Source: JBCDBL01 sp039183635
GTDB lineage: Bacteria > Pseudomonadota > Alphaproteobacteria > Caulobacterales > Parvularculaceae
DNA length: 64,000 nt
Direction of reading: 5' to 3'
NCBI GenBank assembly: GCA_039183635.1
Contig: JBCDBL010000001.1
Location: 1 to 64,000 of the forward strand
Position numbers and translations under genes: made by a program. A model generated the notes under the pieces. That model had not been told where the DNA came from, searched no databases, and worked only from the letters and a program-made list of their open reading frames with translations. Numbering within the stretch: the stretch's first letter is position 1; each line of letters starts with the position of its first letter. This document shows, in pieces, positions 52,885 through 61,438 of the stretch.

Positions 52885-54369
52885 ATGATCGATTTTATCG
52901 CTTTCATCACAGCCCCCGGATTTGTTCCGCTTTTCGCCCTTATCATTGCCGGCGTTCTGACAGGATACGTTATTGGCGTGATGCCAGGTTTTGATATCAC
53001 GACGGGCGTCGCCCTTCTTCTGCCGCTTAGCTATGTGATGGGACAGGGCGAGGCGATTGCGTTTTTCTCGGCGATGTATTGCGCCGGGGTATTTGCAGGC
53101 TCCATTACAGCCATCCTGTTTCGCATCCCGGGCACCTCCGAGGCGGTGATGAGCGCCGTTGAAGGCTATCCGTTTACGGAGCGCGGCGAGCCTGGCTTCG
53201 CCCTCGGTCTCGCCGTTGTCTGCTCTGGTCTGGCAGGGGTTTTCGGCACGTTCGTACTCATGACACTGTCGCCTGCGCTGGCGAAAGTGGCGTTGACTTT
53301 TGGGCCAGGCGATTACGCAGCGCTAGGGATTTTAGGGTGCGCCGCAGTCGTCTCAGCCAGCGGCGAGCGCATCGCACCGGCATTGAGCGCCCTGTTGCTG
53401 GGTTTGTTTGTGTCCACCATCGGCCCGGACCCAATGGACGGCGTGTTTCGGTTCGCCGCCGCCCCGCCACTGAAAGATGGAATTGGCTTAATCCCCGCTA
53501 TCATAGGCCTGTTCGCCGTATCCGATGTGCTGTGGCGCATTCTCACAGACGACATGCCCCGCTACGCAGCCTCTCGACACGCACAGAAATGGCGGTATCC
53601 TTCGCTTACAGATTTTTTAAAGCTTCGCTGGACAATTTTGCGCGGCTGGCTCATCGGTCTGTTCACAGGCGTTCTGCCAGGCGCAGGCGCGACCAGTGCG
53701 GCGTTTATCGCCCACAGCACAGAGGCGCGGATCAGCCGCACGCCGGAACAATTTGGCAAAGGGGCGCCCGACGCACTGGCCGCGCCTGAAACAGCGAAGA
53801 ATGCTGCGGCCGTTGGCTCTCTCGTACCGCTCCTGGCGCTTGGCATTCCCGGCAGCGCAACGGCCGCTGTTATTCTCGGTGCGTTTCAAATTCATGATCT
53901 TCAGGTGGGTCCTCTCTTATTCGCCGAGCAGAAAGGTCTTGTGAACACAATTTTTTTCTCTGTCTTGCTTGCCAATATCGCCTTCGTTGTGGCGAGCCTC
54001 TTTTTAATGAAACCCATCTCAAAGGTGGCGTCTCTACCCTACCCCTTCATCGCCATCGGAATCATGACGCTTTCGATAGCCGGCAGCTTCGCCACCGGGG
54101 GCGCATCGGCCATGTACGTTATGCTTGGCTTTGCTGTCATAGGCCTCATTCTTAAGTACCTGGATATACCTGCAGCGCCTGTCATTCTCGGTTTGGTTCT
54201 CGGCCCGATTATCGAGGTTTACTTCAGGCGTGGATTACTCATGACAGACGGCGATATTTCAGCAGTTTTCGCCTCGCCTATGTCAATTGGCTTATTACTC
54301 GCGTCAGCAGTGATGACTGCTTACCCCATTATCGCAAAAATAACGCGAAAACTGACTGCGAAACATTGA
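52885..54369 (+). CDS. tctA: Tripartite tricarboxylate transporter large membrane subunit TctA
   Basis: 494 residues, about 12 helices. The two TctA signatures are present: GVMPGFDITTGVALLLPLSY near the N-terminus and TGVLPGAGATSAAFIAHSTE followed by LLALGIPGSATAAVILGAFQ. It forms the inner-membrane channel with TctB and is driven by an ion gradient. Gene order tctC-tctB-tctA is complete and apparently functional. Immediately after its stop lies a decayed BKACE gene. Confidence 0.95.
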   Translation: MIDFIAFITAPGFVPLFALIIAGVLTGYVIGVMPGFDITTGVALLLPLSYVMGQGEAIAFFSAMYCAGVFAGSITAILFRIPGTSEAVMSAVEGYPFTERGEPGFALGLAVVCSGLAGVFGTFVLMTLSPALAKVALTFGPGDYAALGILGCAAVVSASGERIAPALSALLLGLFVSTIGPDPMDGVFRFAAAPPLKDGIGLIPAIIGLFAVSDVLWRILTDDMPRYAASRHAQKWRYPSLTDFLKLRWTILRGWLIGLFTGVLPGAGATSAAFIAHSTEARISRTPEQFGKGAPDALAAPETAKNAAAVGSLVPLLALGIPGSATAAVILGAFQIHDLQVGPLLFAEQKGLVNTIFFSVLLANIAFVVASLFLMKPISKVASLPYPFIAIGIMTLSIAGSFATGGASAMYVMLGFAVIGLILKYLDIPAAPVILGLVLGPIIEVYFRRGLLMTDGDISAVFASPMSIGLLLASAVMTAYPIIAKITRKLTAKH

Positions 54370-54423
54370 AAATGCCTACACAAAAGAGTTTTCCAGCCAA
54401 GGGCATTCGGTTGGCCGCTCGTC

Positions 54424-54724
54424 ACTGAATGGATGCCCATCAACCCTGAAGCGTTGGCCAACACAGCGAAATCTTGCATTAACCAAGGGGCGTCCATGAT
54501 GCATGTGCATGTACGCTTTCGGTGCAGAAGAAACAGCCTGCATCACGGCCGCCGCCTTGTTCGGCGCCAGTGCGCGCGTTGGTTTCGAAAACAATCTCTG
54601 GCTCCCGAACGGCGATGTCGCCGATGACAATGCCGATCTCGTGGCATCATCGCGAGCATCATTGAACGGCGTGGGCCTCAACACCGGAACCGCCAACGAT
54701 CTTCGTTCTTTGTGGGGTATATGA
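54424..54724 (+). pseudogene. Relic of a BKACE (DUF849, beta-keto acid cleavage) gene
   Basis: The start of the relic reads, in one frame, WMPINPEALANTAKSCINQG then ASMMHVHVR, resembling the N-terminal part of BKACE/Kce enzymes, which end the first motif with a zinc-binding HxH. After an internal deletion the sequence continues in another frame as AFGAEETACITAAALFGASA followed by RVGFENNLWLPNGD and DNADLVASSR, ending LRSLWGI and a stop. These match the C-terminal part (VRVGFEDNLYL type) of the same family. About two thirds of the normal gene is missing, and no frame spans both parts. The intact gene would have cleaved a beta-keto acid with acetyl-CoA. Confidence 0.8.
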
Positions 54725-55041
54725 AGCGCCTTGGCCGGCGATGTCATCCGCAACCAACGCACAAATCTCAGACCTTTTCCAGAATTATCCATGCTCCGGA
54801 AAGGATAACCCGCACTGTACCTCAGCGCCCAATACGTAATCGCACGCCAAACAATGACTCACACATCGGCAAAAACGCAGAAATGCTTGAAAAACATCAG
54901 ATAATGCGTAGTTTTTGAGAATAGTTCGCAGTCACCGGGGCGCTCCGGAGATGGAGGCGCAGGTGAAGCCAAATACCCACGGCCATTTCGAGTTAAATCT
55001 CAACCATACGCAACTGTTGACAAGGCCGGGGGCGCTGTAGG
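54725..55041. other. Intergenic region before the second sigma gene
   Basis: About 317 bases with no gene recognised. It presumably carries the sigma-gene promoter; the three GTGAC motifs found before the first sigma gene are not seen here. Confidence 0.45.
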
Positions 55042-55647
55042 GTGGACAAGGCGATTGGCAAGCACGATGGATCGATCGTGGAGGTCATAGACGGCGGGGA
55101 CCCACCTGACGATTGTGCACGCGCGCAAGGGCGCAACGATCCGCGTTTGGATGAATTATGCGACACTTATCTTGCAGATTTAACTCGCGGCGTGCGTAAC
55201 CGATTTGGCAATGGCCCGCCCGATCCGGAGGATGTGGCTCAAGAGGCGTTTAGGCGCATCATTGAAAAGGGCGACACAGCCGCCATCAAGAATCTAAAGG
55301 GGTTTTTATGGCGCACCGCGCGCAATCTGGTGCTCGACGCCAGGAAGATAAGCAATGCGCGCTCAAAGTATGATTTTGAGATCGAGGAGATGTATTTTCC
55401 ACTAAAAGGTGACATTTCGACTCCTGAAAACGTCATATTAGCAAAGGAACAATTACGGATGATCAATGCGCACTTGCGCGATATGCCAGAAAAGAGACGG
55501 CGCGCCTTCGTCCTTTACCGCGTCGAAGGTTTAACGCTTGTCGAAGTCGCCCGGCGGCTCAGGATAAGCCGCACGGCGGTCTCAAACCATATCGCCAAAG
55601 CGCATGCTTCGCTTAATGCTCTGTTTATTGAGGATGCCGATGACTGA
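55042..55647 (+). CDS. ECF sigma factor (FecI-like), second copy
   Basis: 201 residues from a GTG start; no other start is better. Region 2: GNGPPDPEDVAQEAFRRIIE and FLWRTARNLVLDAR; the hallmark linker SKYDFEIEEMYFPLKGDIST; region 4: MPEKRRRAFVLYRVEGLTLV followed by EVARRLRISRTAVSNHIAKA. It is a paralogue of the protein at 22535-23182 and heads the rightward cassette. It probably controls the TonB-receptor cassette through FecR. Confidence 0.91.
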   Translation: MDKAIGKHDGSIVEVIDGGDPPDDCARAQGRNDPRLDELCDTYLADLTRGVRNRFGNGPPDPEDVAQEAFRRIIEKGDTAAIKNLKGFLWRTARNLVLDARKISNARSKYDFEIEEMYFPLKGDISTPENVILAKEQLRMINAHLRDMPEKRRRAFVLYRVEGLTLVEVARRLRISRTAVSNHIAKAHASLNALFIEDADD

Positions 55648-56716
55648 AACTACACATCGCAAACGACGTCCTGATACAGAAGAGATGCTGGAAGTCGCTC
55701 ATAAATGGGCGCTGCGCCTGGAAACACCAGGTGCGACAATCAACGATCACCGTGATTTTGAGCGTTGGCTTCAGATCAACCCGCAACATCGCGATATTTA
55801 TGACCAGGTGCTGACCTTCCGTGCGGGATTGGCTGCGCTCACCAAAGATGACCTAGACGCCGACATCGTTGAACATTCAAACACTGAGAAGCTCACAAGC
55901 TTTTTAGACGGTATTCAAGAGCGCGCGTTGAATTTTCATTTTCAAGTCGCTGCAGGGTTTTTGATGGTCGTCCTGGCGAGTGCGTTTTTCCTAGACACTT
56001 TTCTCAGCCGGCCGAAACCTCTAGTAGAAACCGCACCGGTCCTGGCGGAGTATTCCAGCGCAATCGGTGAAACGAAGACCTTTACTTTGAGCGACGGAAC
56101 CGCGGTGACGCTGGGCGCCGCATCTTCTATAAATGTGCTCCTGTCGAGTGAACAAAGGGTCATTGAACTCATATCGGGTGCGGTTTTTTTCGATGTCGCA
56201 AGCGATAAAGCCCGGCCATTCTCCGTGAGCGCAGGGCCCCTCACGGCTACAGCGCTGGGCACCGAGTTTGAAGTTCGCCATGGCGCAAGCGGTTACAAGG
56301 TGGCCGTGGCCGAAGGAGCGGTTGAAGTTTCATACCCTTTCACAATGGATGGCGCGCCTACATCCCTACGTCACCGAAAGATGGTGACCGCCGGTGAGCA
56401 ACTGGCCGCAACCAACGATAATGGCTTGCAATCCGTTCGTGAGGTCGAGATCGGGCAAATTGGCGCCTGGCGTGAAGACCGGCTCGTCTATACCGGCGAC
56501 ACGCTGGCAGAAGCCATTTTCGATGCAAACCGCTACTCCAGCGTTCCAATCAAGATTTCAGAAGGACAAGAAGCCATTGGCGCGTATCGCTTGAGGGGTG
56601 TGTTTTTCGGCTCGGATATAGATCGATTGCTGTCGAGCATCACACTTCTACACCCCGTTGAAATCGACCGCTCCAATCCGGGCGTTATTTTCGTACGGCA
56701 AAAACAAGACACGTAG
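55640..56716 (+). CDS. FecR-family anti-sigma/sigma regulator, second copy
   Basis: 358 residues from the ATG at 55640, with gagg 6 bp upstream and overlapping the sigma gene by 8 bp. Cytoplasmic helical domain (KWALRLETPGATINDHRDFE, RWLQINPQHRDIYDQV), membrane helix FQVAAGFLMVVLASAFFLDTF, then the FecR domain (TFTLSDGTAVTLGAASSI, FFDVASDKARPFSVSAGPLT, ALGTEFEVR) and an STN-like tail (GDTLAEAIFDANRYS). It matches the FecR at 21474-22538 along its whole length (AVAEGAVEVSYPF against AVAEGSVEVSFPY). It ties TonB-receptor signalling to the sigma factor. Confidence 0.92.
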   Translation: MTETTHRKRRPDTEEMLEVAHKWALRLETPGATINDHRDFERWLQINPQHRDIYDQVLTFRAGLAALTKDDLDADIVEHSNTEKLTSFLDGIQERALNFHFQVAAGFLMVVLASAFFLDTFLSRPKPLVETAPVLAEYSSAIGETKTFTLSDGTAVTLGAASSINVLLSSEQRVIELISGAVFFDVASDKARPFSVSAGPLTATALGTEFEVRHGASGYKVAVAEGAVEVSYPFTMDGAPTSLRHRKMVTAGEQLAATNDNGLQSVREVEIGQIGAWREDRLVYTGDTLAEAIFDANRYSSVPIKISEGQEAIGAYRLRGVFFGSDIDRLLSSITLLHPVEIDRSNPGVIFVRQKQDT

Positions 56717-56850
56717 GCATTTGATCTTGTTGTATTTTATATTTTTTTAAGCCTTTTAAGGCCTGCAGGGTGACATTTTCGGGTTGTTATTCTTCATGTT
56801 AACAGAAGTGCGAATAGCACGCACTTGCAATAAAACGTGAGGGGTATTCC

Positions 56851-59196
56851 GTGGATAAAATTCGTAATCGGTCAAATTGCAAATCCGTCATTCTGGGCAT
56901 GACATCAGCCGTGGCTCTGGCGATAGCTGCACCGCAAAGCCTGGCCCAACAAACACAGACAACAGTCGAGCGCGTTGCTATTGAAGAACAGCCTTTGGGC
57001 GATGCGCTCATTGCAATAGCTGACGCCTATGGCGTGACGGTTCTGGCGAGCGAAGAGCTGGTGGCAGGCAAAACGGCTCCGCCCGTCTCGGGAACGATGA
57101 CAGCCCAGGACGCTATTAATCTGCTTCTAAAGGGATCAAACCTGAGCGCCAGTCCGAATGCGAATGGCGATTTCATCGTTATAAGAACAGTTTCTGAAGC
57201 ATTAGAGCGAACGCCCCGCGCAGAGGACGTTATCATCGTACGTGGCCTGCGTACTGAACGGACAGAGTTCGAAACGCCGACTTCAATTTCTGTTTTCACC
57301 AAACCAGATCTCGATAAACAGCCGGGTGCGCAATCGTTAGATGACCTCCTCTTTAGAGTGCCGAATATTATAGATAATGGCGATAATGGCGGAGGCGTAA
57401 CGATTCGTGGCGTTAAGACCTCAGGCGTTTTGCGGGGTGGTCTAGCCGCGACTGGTGGTGCTAGACCACGCTCTTCCACAATTGTTGACGGACGCGTGCA
57501 GGACTTCCAAGAATTTGTTTACGGTGGATCTAGTATCTATGACGTTGAGCAAATCGAAGTCTTCAGAGGGCCGCAAACAACAACTCAAGGCGTGAACTCA
57601 ATTGCTGGCGCTCTGTTTATCTTCACCAACGATCCAAGTTTTGACTTCGAAGCAGGTGTCCTCGCTGAAGTTGCGGAGGATGATGCACGGCAGTTCGCTG
57701 GTTATGTGTCTGGTCCCATTGTTGAAGATCAGTTGGCCTTTCGACTGACCGCAGATTATCGAGCACGAGACTCATTTGTTGATTTCGATTCCGGGGTTCC
57801 CCTTGGCGCAAACCCGACGCTAGATGGCGATCCTACCGAAATTCAGGAACTGGTCTTAAGAGGAAAATTACTCTGGCGCCCGAACGCCTTACCCGGCTTT
57901 GAAGGCAAGCTGACATTATCCTGGGTAGAAAATTTCCGGCCGACCAATGAATGGGTCGTCGAGCCGTTTGAAGATCGCCGAGCCCGAGACTTCTCGACTA
58001 TCGGAAGAGCAGAAAGCGAAACTCTGTCGGGCATTCTGGATTTGAGCTATGACTTCGGAAATGGGATCAGGGTGTCGAACCAGACAACGTTATCTGACTA
58101 TCAGACAGATCTTATAAACTCGGTCTTGCCAGGTGTTTTTTACGAGGGCGATCAGTTTTCAAACGAACTGATTGTTCGCGCGAATCATAATGACCGGTTT
58201 TCAAGTCAGGCCGGGCTTTATTATTGGTCTCAAGAGCAACAGGACGATCTGCTCTCCTTCAATGCCATCATAGATGATGAGCAAGAGAGCCTAGGCATTT
58301 TTGGCCAAACAATCTGGCAGATGACGGATCGTCTGGAGATGACCGCCGGCCTTCGCTATCAACAGGATGCACAAATTCGACAAGGCAGCCTGTCCTTTGG
58401 TCCATTTGCAGCCGATGTCGATTACGATGAGACTTACGATGCTTGGCTGCCAAAAATGGAACTCGCCTACCTGGTGAATGATGATACTCGTATTGGTGTC
58501 ACCGCGTCGCGCGGGTTTAATCCCGGCGGCCTCACTGTGAATTTTTTCACCGGTCTTGAGGATCGGTTTATCGAGGAAACAGTATGGACCTATGATGCCT
58601 TTGTTCGGTCCGGCTTCTTCGACAAGCGTCTCAGCTTGAACGGCAACATCTTCTTCTCGGACTATGAAGGGTTCCAGAAGTTTTCTGTTATTGGCTTCAA
58701 CCCAGTTGATGACAGTCCGATTGTTGAAATTGATAATGTCGACAGCGCTCAAACTTACGGAATCGAAATCGAGGCGGACTATGCGCCAAATGAGTTTTTT
58801 AGTGTTTTTGGGAATATCGGCCTTCTGGAAACCAGCTTTGATAACTTTACCGGGCTGAACACTCTGGAAGAGTTTGAATTCGCGAATGCGCCTGGGTTTT
58901 CGATGTCACTTGGTGCAAGCGCATACCCGATTGAAGGGCTAAGGCTGACCGCGCAATACCGCTATTCAGACGGCTTCTTCAGCGATGATGACAACACGCC
59001 TGCGCTGGAAAATGACAGCCGCTCCATTCTCGATTTCTCCGCAAGATATGATTTTGAGAATATTGGCGTTTATGCATTCTGGGAAAACGCAACTGACGAT
59101 TTTTATACAAACACTCAATTCTTTCAGGGGCCAAACAGACGCGCGGCGATTGGTGCGCCAGAACGCGCTGGCATCGGAATTGAGGTTACGTTCTAG
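56851..59196 (+). CDS. TonB-dependent receptor with STN domain, second copy
   Basis: 781 residues from GTG with gaggggt upstream. Signal peptide, cleavage about SLAQ (residue 32). STN domain about 36-105 (EEQPLGDALIAIADAYGVTV, TAQDAINLLLKGSNLSA), plug (PTSISVFTKPDLDKQPGAQS, IEVFRGPQTTTQGVNSIAGA) and barrel to a terminal Phe (ERAGIGIEVTF). It shares its domain layout with the receptor at 18775-21348, but their barrels and loops differ, so the ligands probably differ. The STN domain and nearby FecR indicate cell-surface signalling; ferric-siderophore import is the usual function. Confidence 0.92.
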   Translation: MDKIRNRSNCKSVILGMTSAVALAIAAPQSLAQQTQTTVERVAIEEQPLGDALIAIADAYGVTVLASEELVAGKTAPPVSGTMTAQDAINLLLKGSNLSASPNANGDFIVIRTVSEALERTPRAEDVIIVRGLRTERTEFETPTSISVFTKPDLDKQPGAQSLDDLLFRVPNIIDNGDNGGGVTIRGVKTSGVLRGGLAATGGARPRSSTIVDGRVQDFQEFVYGGSSIYDVEQIEVFRGPQTTTQGVNSIAGALFIFTNDPSFDFEAGVLAEVAEDDARQFAGYVSGPIVEDQLAFRLTADYRARDSFVDFDSGVPLGANPTLDGDPTEIQELVLRGKLLWRPNALPGFEGKLTLSWVENFRPTNEWVVEPFEDRRARDFSTIGRAESETLSGILDLSYDFGNGIRVSNQTTLSDYQTDLINSVLPGVFYEGDQFSNELIVRANHNDRFSSQAGLYYWSQEQQDDLLSFNAIIDDEQESLGIFGQTIWQMTDRLEMTAGLRYQQDAQIRQGSLSFGPFAADVDYDETYDAWLPKMELAYLVNDDTRIGVTASRGFNPGGLTVNFFTGLEDRFIEETVWTYDAFVRSGFFDKRLSLNGNIFFSDYEGFQKFSVIGFNPVDDSPIVEIDNVDSAQTYGIEIEADYAPNEFFSVFGNIGLLETSFDNFTGLNTLEEFEFANAPGFSMSLGASAYPIEGLRLTAQYRYSDGFFSDDDNTPALENDSRSILDFSARYDFENIGVYAFWENATDDFYTNTQFFQGPNRRAAIGAPERAGIGIEVTF

Positions 59197-59200
59197 TGAC

Positions 59201-59524
59201 ATGAAGGCTTTTCGTTTCCCTTCTTTTTTTCAAGGCGGACAGCACAAGAGGATTATGTCTGACTTGACCCTGCGTTGGCTACTCGCGGGACCAGGCGCGC
59301 TAGTTGTATCGATAACGACACTCGCAGGTATGCCCGTCTGGTTTCCGCGCGGAGGTGCAAACGTTGATCATATGTATCTCCCCATGACCTTGCTTCCCGG
59401 TATTTGGGGCATTGCTTTTTTCTATGCCGTGCTCTCGGAGCGATTGGGGCGTGTCGCCTGCATTTTTCTGCTGGTCACAGTGGTCAGCGTCAGCATTGCG
59501 CTCGGCTCTGGCGGCTGGACATAG
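59201..59524 (+). CDS. Small membrane protein of the second iron cassette (DUF3649-like)
   Basis: 107 residues from the ATG at 59201, 4 bp after the TonB-receptor stop. Membrane segments: LLAGPGALVVSITTLAGMPVW, MYLPMTLLPGIWGIAFFYAV, and a C-terminal helix ending GSGGWT. Paralogue of the product of 18440-18775; the same name is inferred by position. Confidence 0.75.
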   Translation: MKAFRFPSFFQGGQHKRIMSDLTLRWLLAGPGALVVSITTLAGMPVWFPRGGANVDHMYLPMTLLPGIWGIAFFYAVLSERLGRVACIFLLVTVVSVSIALGSGGWT

Positions 59525-59548
59525 AAGGACAGGAATGGAGGCGATGAA

Positions 59549-61129
59549 GTGTTTGACCTGTCAACGATGAAAACCAAACGCTTACTGGCCATTCATGGAT
59601 GGTCAGGGACGATACTGGGCCTCATCCTTTATGTGGTCATTGTGACTGGAACAGTTGCCGTTCTAGCAAATGAAATCGGGCGATGGTCTGCTGGCGGTGC
59701 GATCACAGAAAAAGGGCTCGGCTCAGGCCTGAACGCACCAATTGTTCGGTTTACCGACGAGGTTTATCCGGACTATTTGGACGAGATCGCAATATATCAG
59801 AATTCTGGTGGATACTTTGTCGCTTTCTTCCATACGCACGCCAAAGATGAGAAGGGACAACTCGCCGATAAGGGCGAACTGATCGAGTTTCATCCAGACA
59901 CGCATGAAATCATCTCACATCGTGAAGGGTTTAGCGCAGATCTTTTTGGTCATGATCCCGCCGGGGCTTTGGATGAGTTTATCGTTGACCTTCATGTGAA
60001 TTTGCACCTGCCCCATCCTTGGGGGCTATATGCAACCGGCATTCTGGGCTTGCTGATGTTTGTCGCCTCTGTCAGTGGCTTTTTGATCCATAAGCATCTG
60101 ATCAAGGACATATTTGTACCGCCACGATACTCGAGTGCGCTCTTGCGCAAACGCGATCGGCATATCTTGGCCGGAAGCTGGAGCTTACCATTTTCTTTTC
60201 TTCTGGCTTTCACGGGTGCGTACTTCAGTTTCGCCACGTCTCTGGTGCTTCCCATGGTTGCAAAGTCAGCTTTTGGCGGTGACCAAATGGCCATGTTTCA
60301 GACGTTAGTTGGTCCACCTCCGATCGTAGATCAGACCGTATCTGCACCAGTAAATCTAGATGCTATAATTTCTGACTCCGAGCAACGCGCCGAAACTCCT
60401 GCAAGAAGCGTCATTCTGAGCCATTGGGGCCGGGCTGATGCGACAGCTCTCATTATTCATGAGACACAGCTAGACGCAGTTAGTCAGCCCAGAAACCTCT
60501 ACAACCTTGCATCGGGGGAGTTTCAGCGTGAGGCCTACCTGATGGGCGCCAAATCGTCTATGAGTTCTACAATCGCGCCATTTCTAGCTGCGCTCCATTT
60601 CGGCAATTTCGCGGGGCTTCTTTCTAAGTTCATCTGGGTCGCTTTGGGGGTTGCGATGGCTTACGTGACGCTGACTGGTTTGCATTTGTGGCTGCAGAGG
60701 CGAACAGGGTCTCCATTATGGCGGAAGTTTGCCGCCGCTACGACGATTGTTGGCTATGGGACCAACATCGCTCTTGCTGGAGCAGCGCTTGGTTTCTTCA
60801 TAAGCTTCACGGCTGGTTCGACCCTCTTCTGGACGCCCGCAGGGTTCATTATTGCGGCGGCGCTTTCTATCATTGCCGGATGTATGGTGCGGGGAATTGA
60901 ACAGCGACGACAATGGCTTCATATCGGCTTAGCGGCTATGCTCCTTATGGTCCCTACCTTGAGGGTGTTCGTACATGGGGGGTTTGGGCAATCCGGAATA
61001 GATACTATCGTTGTGATGTTAGACTTTTTTTGTGTCTTTTCTGCCTTGTGGATGCTGATATCAGAGTATATTCGTCGGCGATCCGTGCGTCCGGTTATGT
61101 CTAAACCAGAAGCTTTCCCTGCAGAGTGA
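59549..61129 (+). CDS. PepSY-TM (iron-regulated membrane) protein, second copy
   Basis: 526 residues. MKTKRLLAIHGWSGTILGLI begins at residue 6 and the usual pattern follows: FHTHA, LHVNLHLPHPWGLYATGILG, IHKHLIKDIFVPPRYSSALL, LHFGNFAGLLSKFIWVALG, then further helices. An internal ATG (59564) would give the same helix start. As in the first cassette it is coupled to the last gene by a 4-bp overlap (ATGA at 61126). Family members handle iron release from siderophores at the inner membrane. Confidence 0.9.
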   Translation: MFDLSTMKTKRLLAIHGWSGTILGLILYVVIVTGTVAVLANEIGRWSAGGAITEKGLGSGLNAPIVRFTDEVYPDYLDEIAIYQNSGGYFVAFFHTHAKDEKGQLADKGELIEFHPDTHEIISHREGFSADLFGHDPAGALDEFIVDLHVNLHLPHPWGLYATGILGLLMFVASVSGFLIHKHLIKDIFVPPRYSSALLRKRDRHILAGSWSLPFSFLLAFTGAYFSFATSLVLPMVAKSAFGGDQMAMFQTLVGPPPIVDQTVSAPVNLDAIISDSEQRAETPARSVILSHWGRADATALIIHETQLDAVSQPRNLYNLASGEFQREAYLMGAKSSMSSTIAPFLAALHFGNFAGLLSKFIWVALGVAMAYVTLTGLHLWLQRRTGSPLWRKFAAATTIVGYGTNIALAGAALGFFISFTAGSTLFWTPAGFIIAAALSIIAGCMVRGIEQRRQWLHIGLAAMLLMVPTLRVFVHGGFGQSGIDTIVVMLDFFCVFSALWMLISEYIRRRSVRPVMSKPEAFPAE

Positions 61130-61410
61130 TGACTGTTCTACTTACACTGTTAGCAACAATGACGTCGTTGGGCGTTTTTTTGACCTTGCGTTTTTACGAC
61201 GCAAAAAGGCGTCGGGTTCTAAAGCAAAAAGCGCGACCATCTCCAATTCATGTCGGTTGGCTTTGGGCAGGAGTTCTTTTTCCAGGTTTTGTTATAATGG
61301 GGCTGGGAAATACATCCGCATTCATATGCTGGCTCGCTGCTATTAGTCTATGTGGATGGTTGGTCGCATTACGCGCGCCAAAAAACGATGAATCTGACTG
61401 GCGCAGCTAG
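61126..61410 (+). CDS. Small membrane protein of the second iron cassette (DUF3325-like)
   Basis: 94 residues. Overlaps the PepSY stop by 4 bp. Three helices and a basic loop, LRFYDAKRRRVLKQKARPS; it aligns with the product of 16560-16835. The gene ends 29 bp from the stop of the convergent HisD-type gene. Family named by context only. Confidence 0.75.
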   Translation: MMTVLLTLLATMTSLGVFLTLRFYDAKRRRVLKQKARPSPIHVGWLWAGVLFPGFVIMGLGNTSAFICWLAAISLCGWLVALRAPKNDESDWRS

Positions 61411-61438
61411 GAATAAATGTGTGCTCAGCATGGCGATG

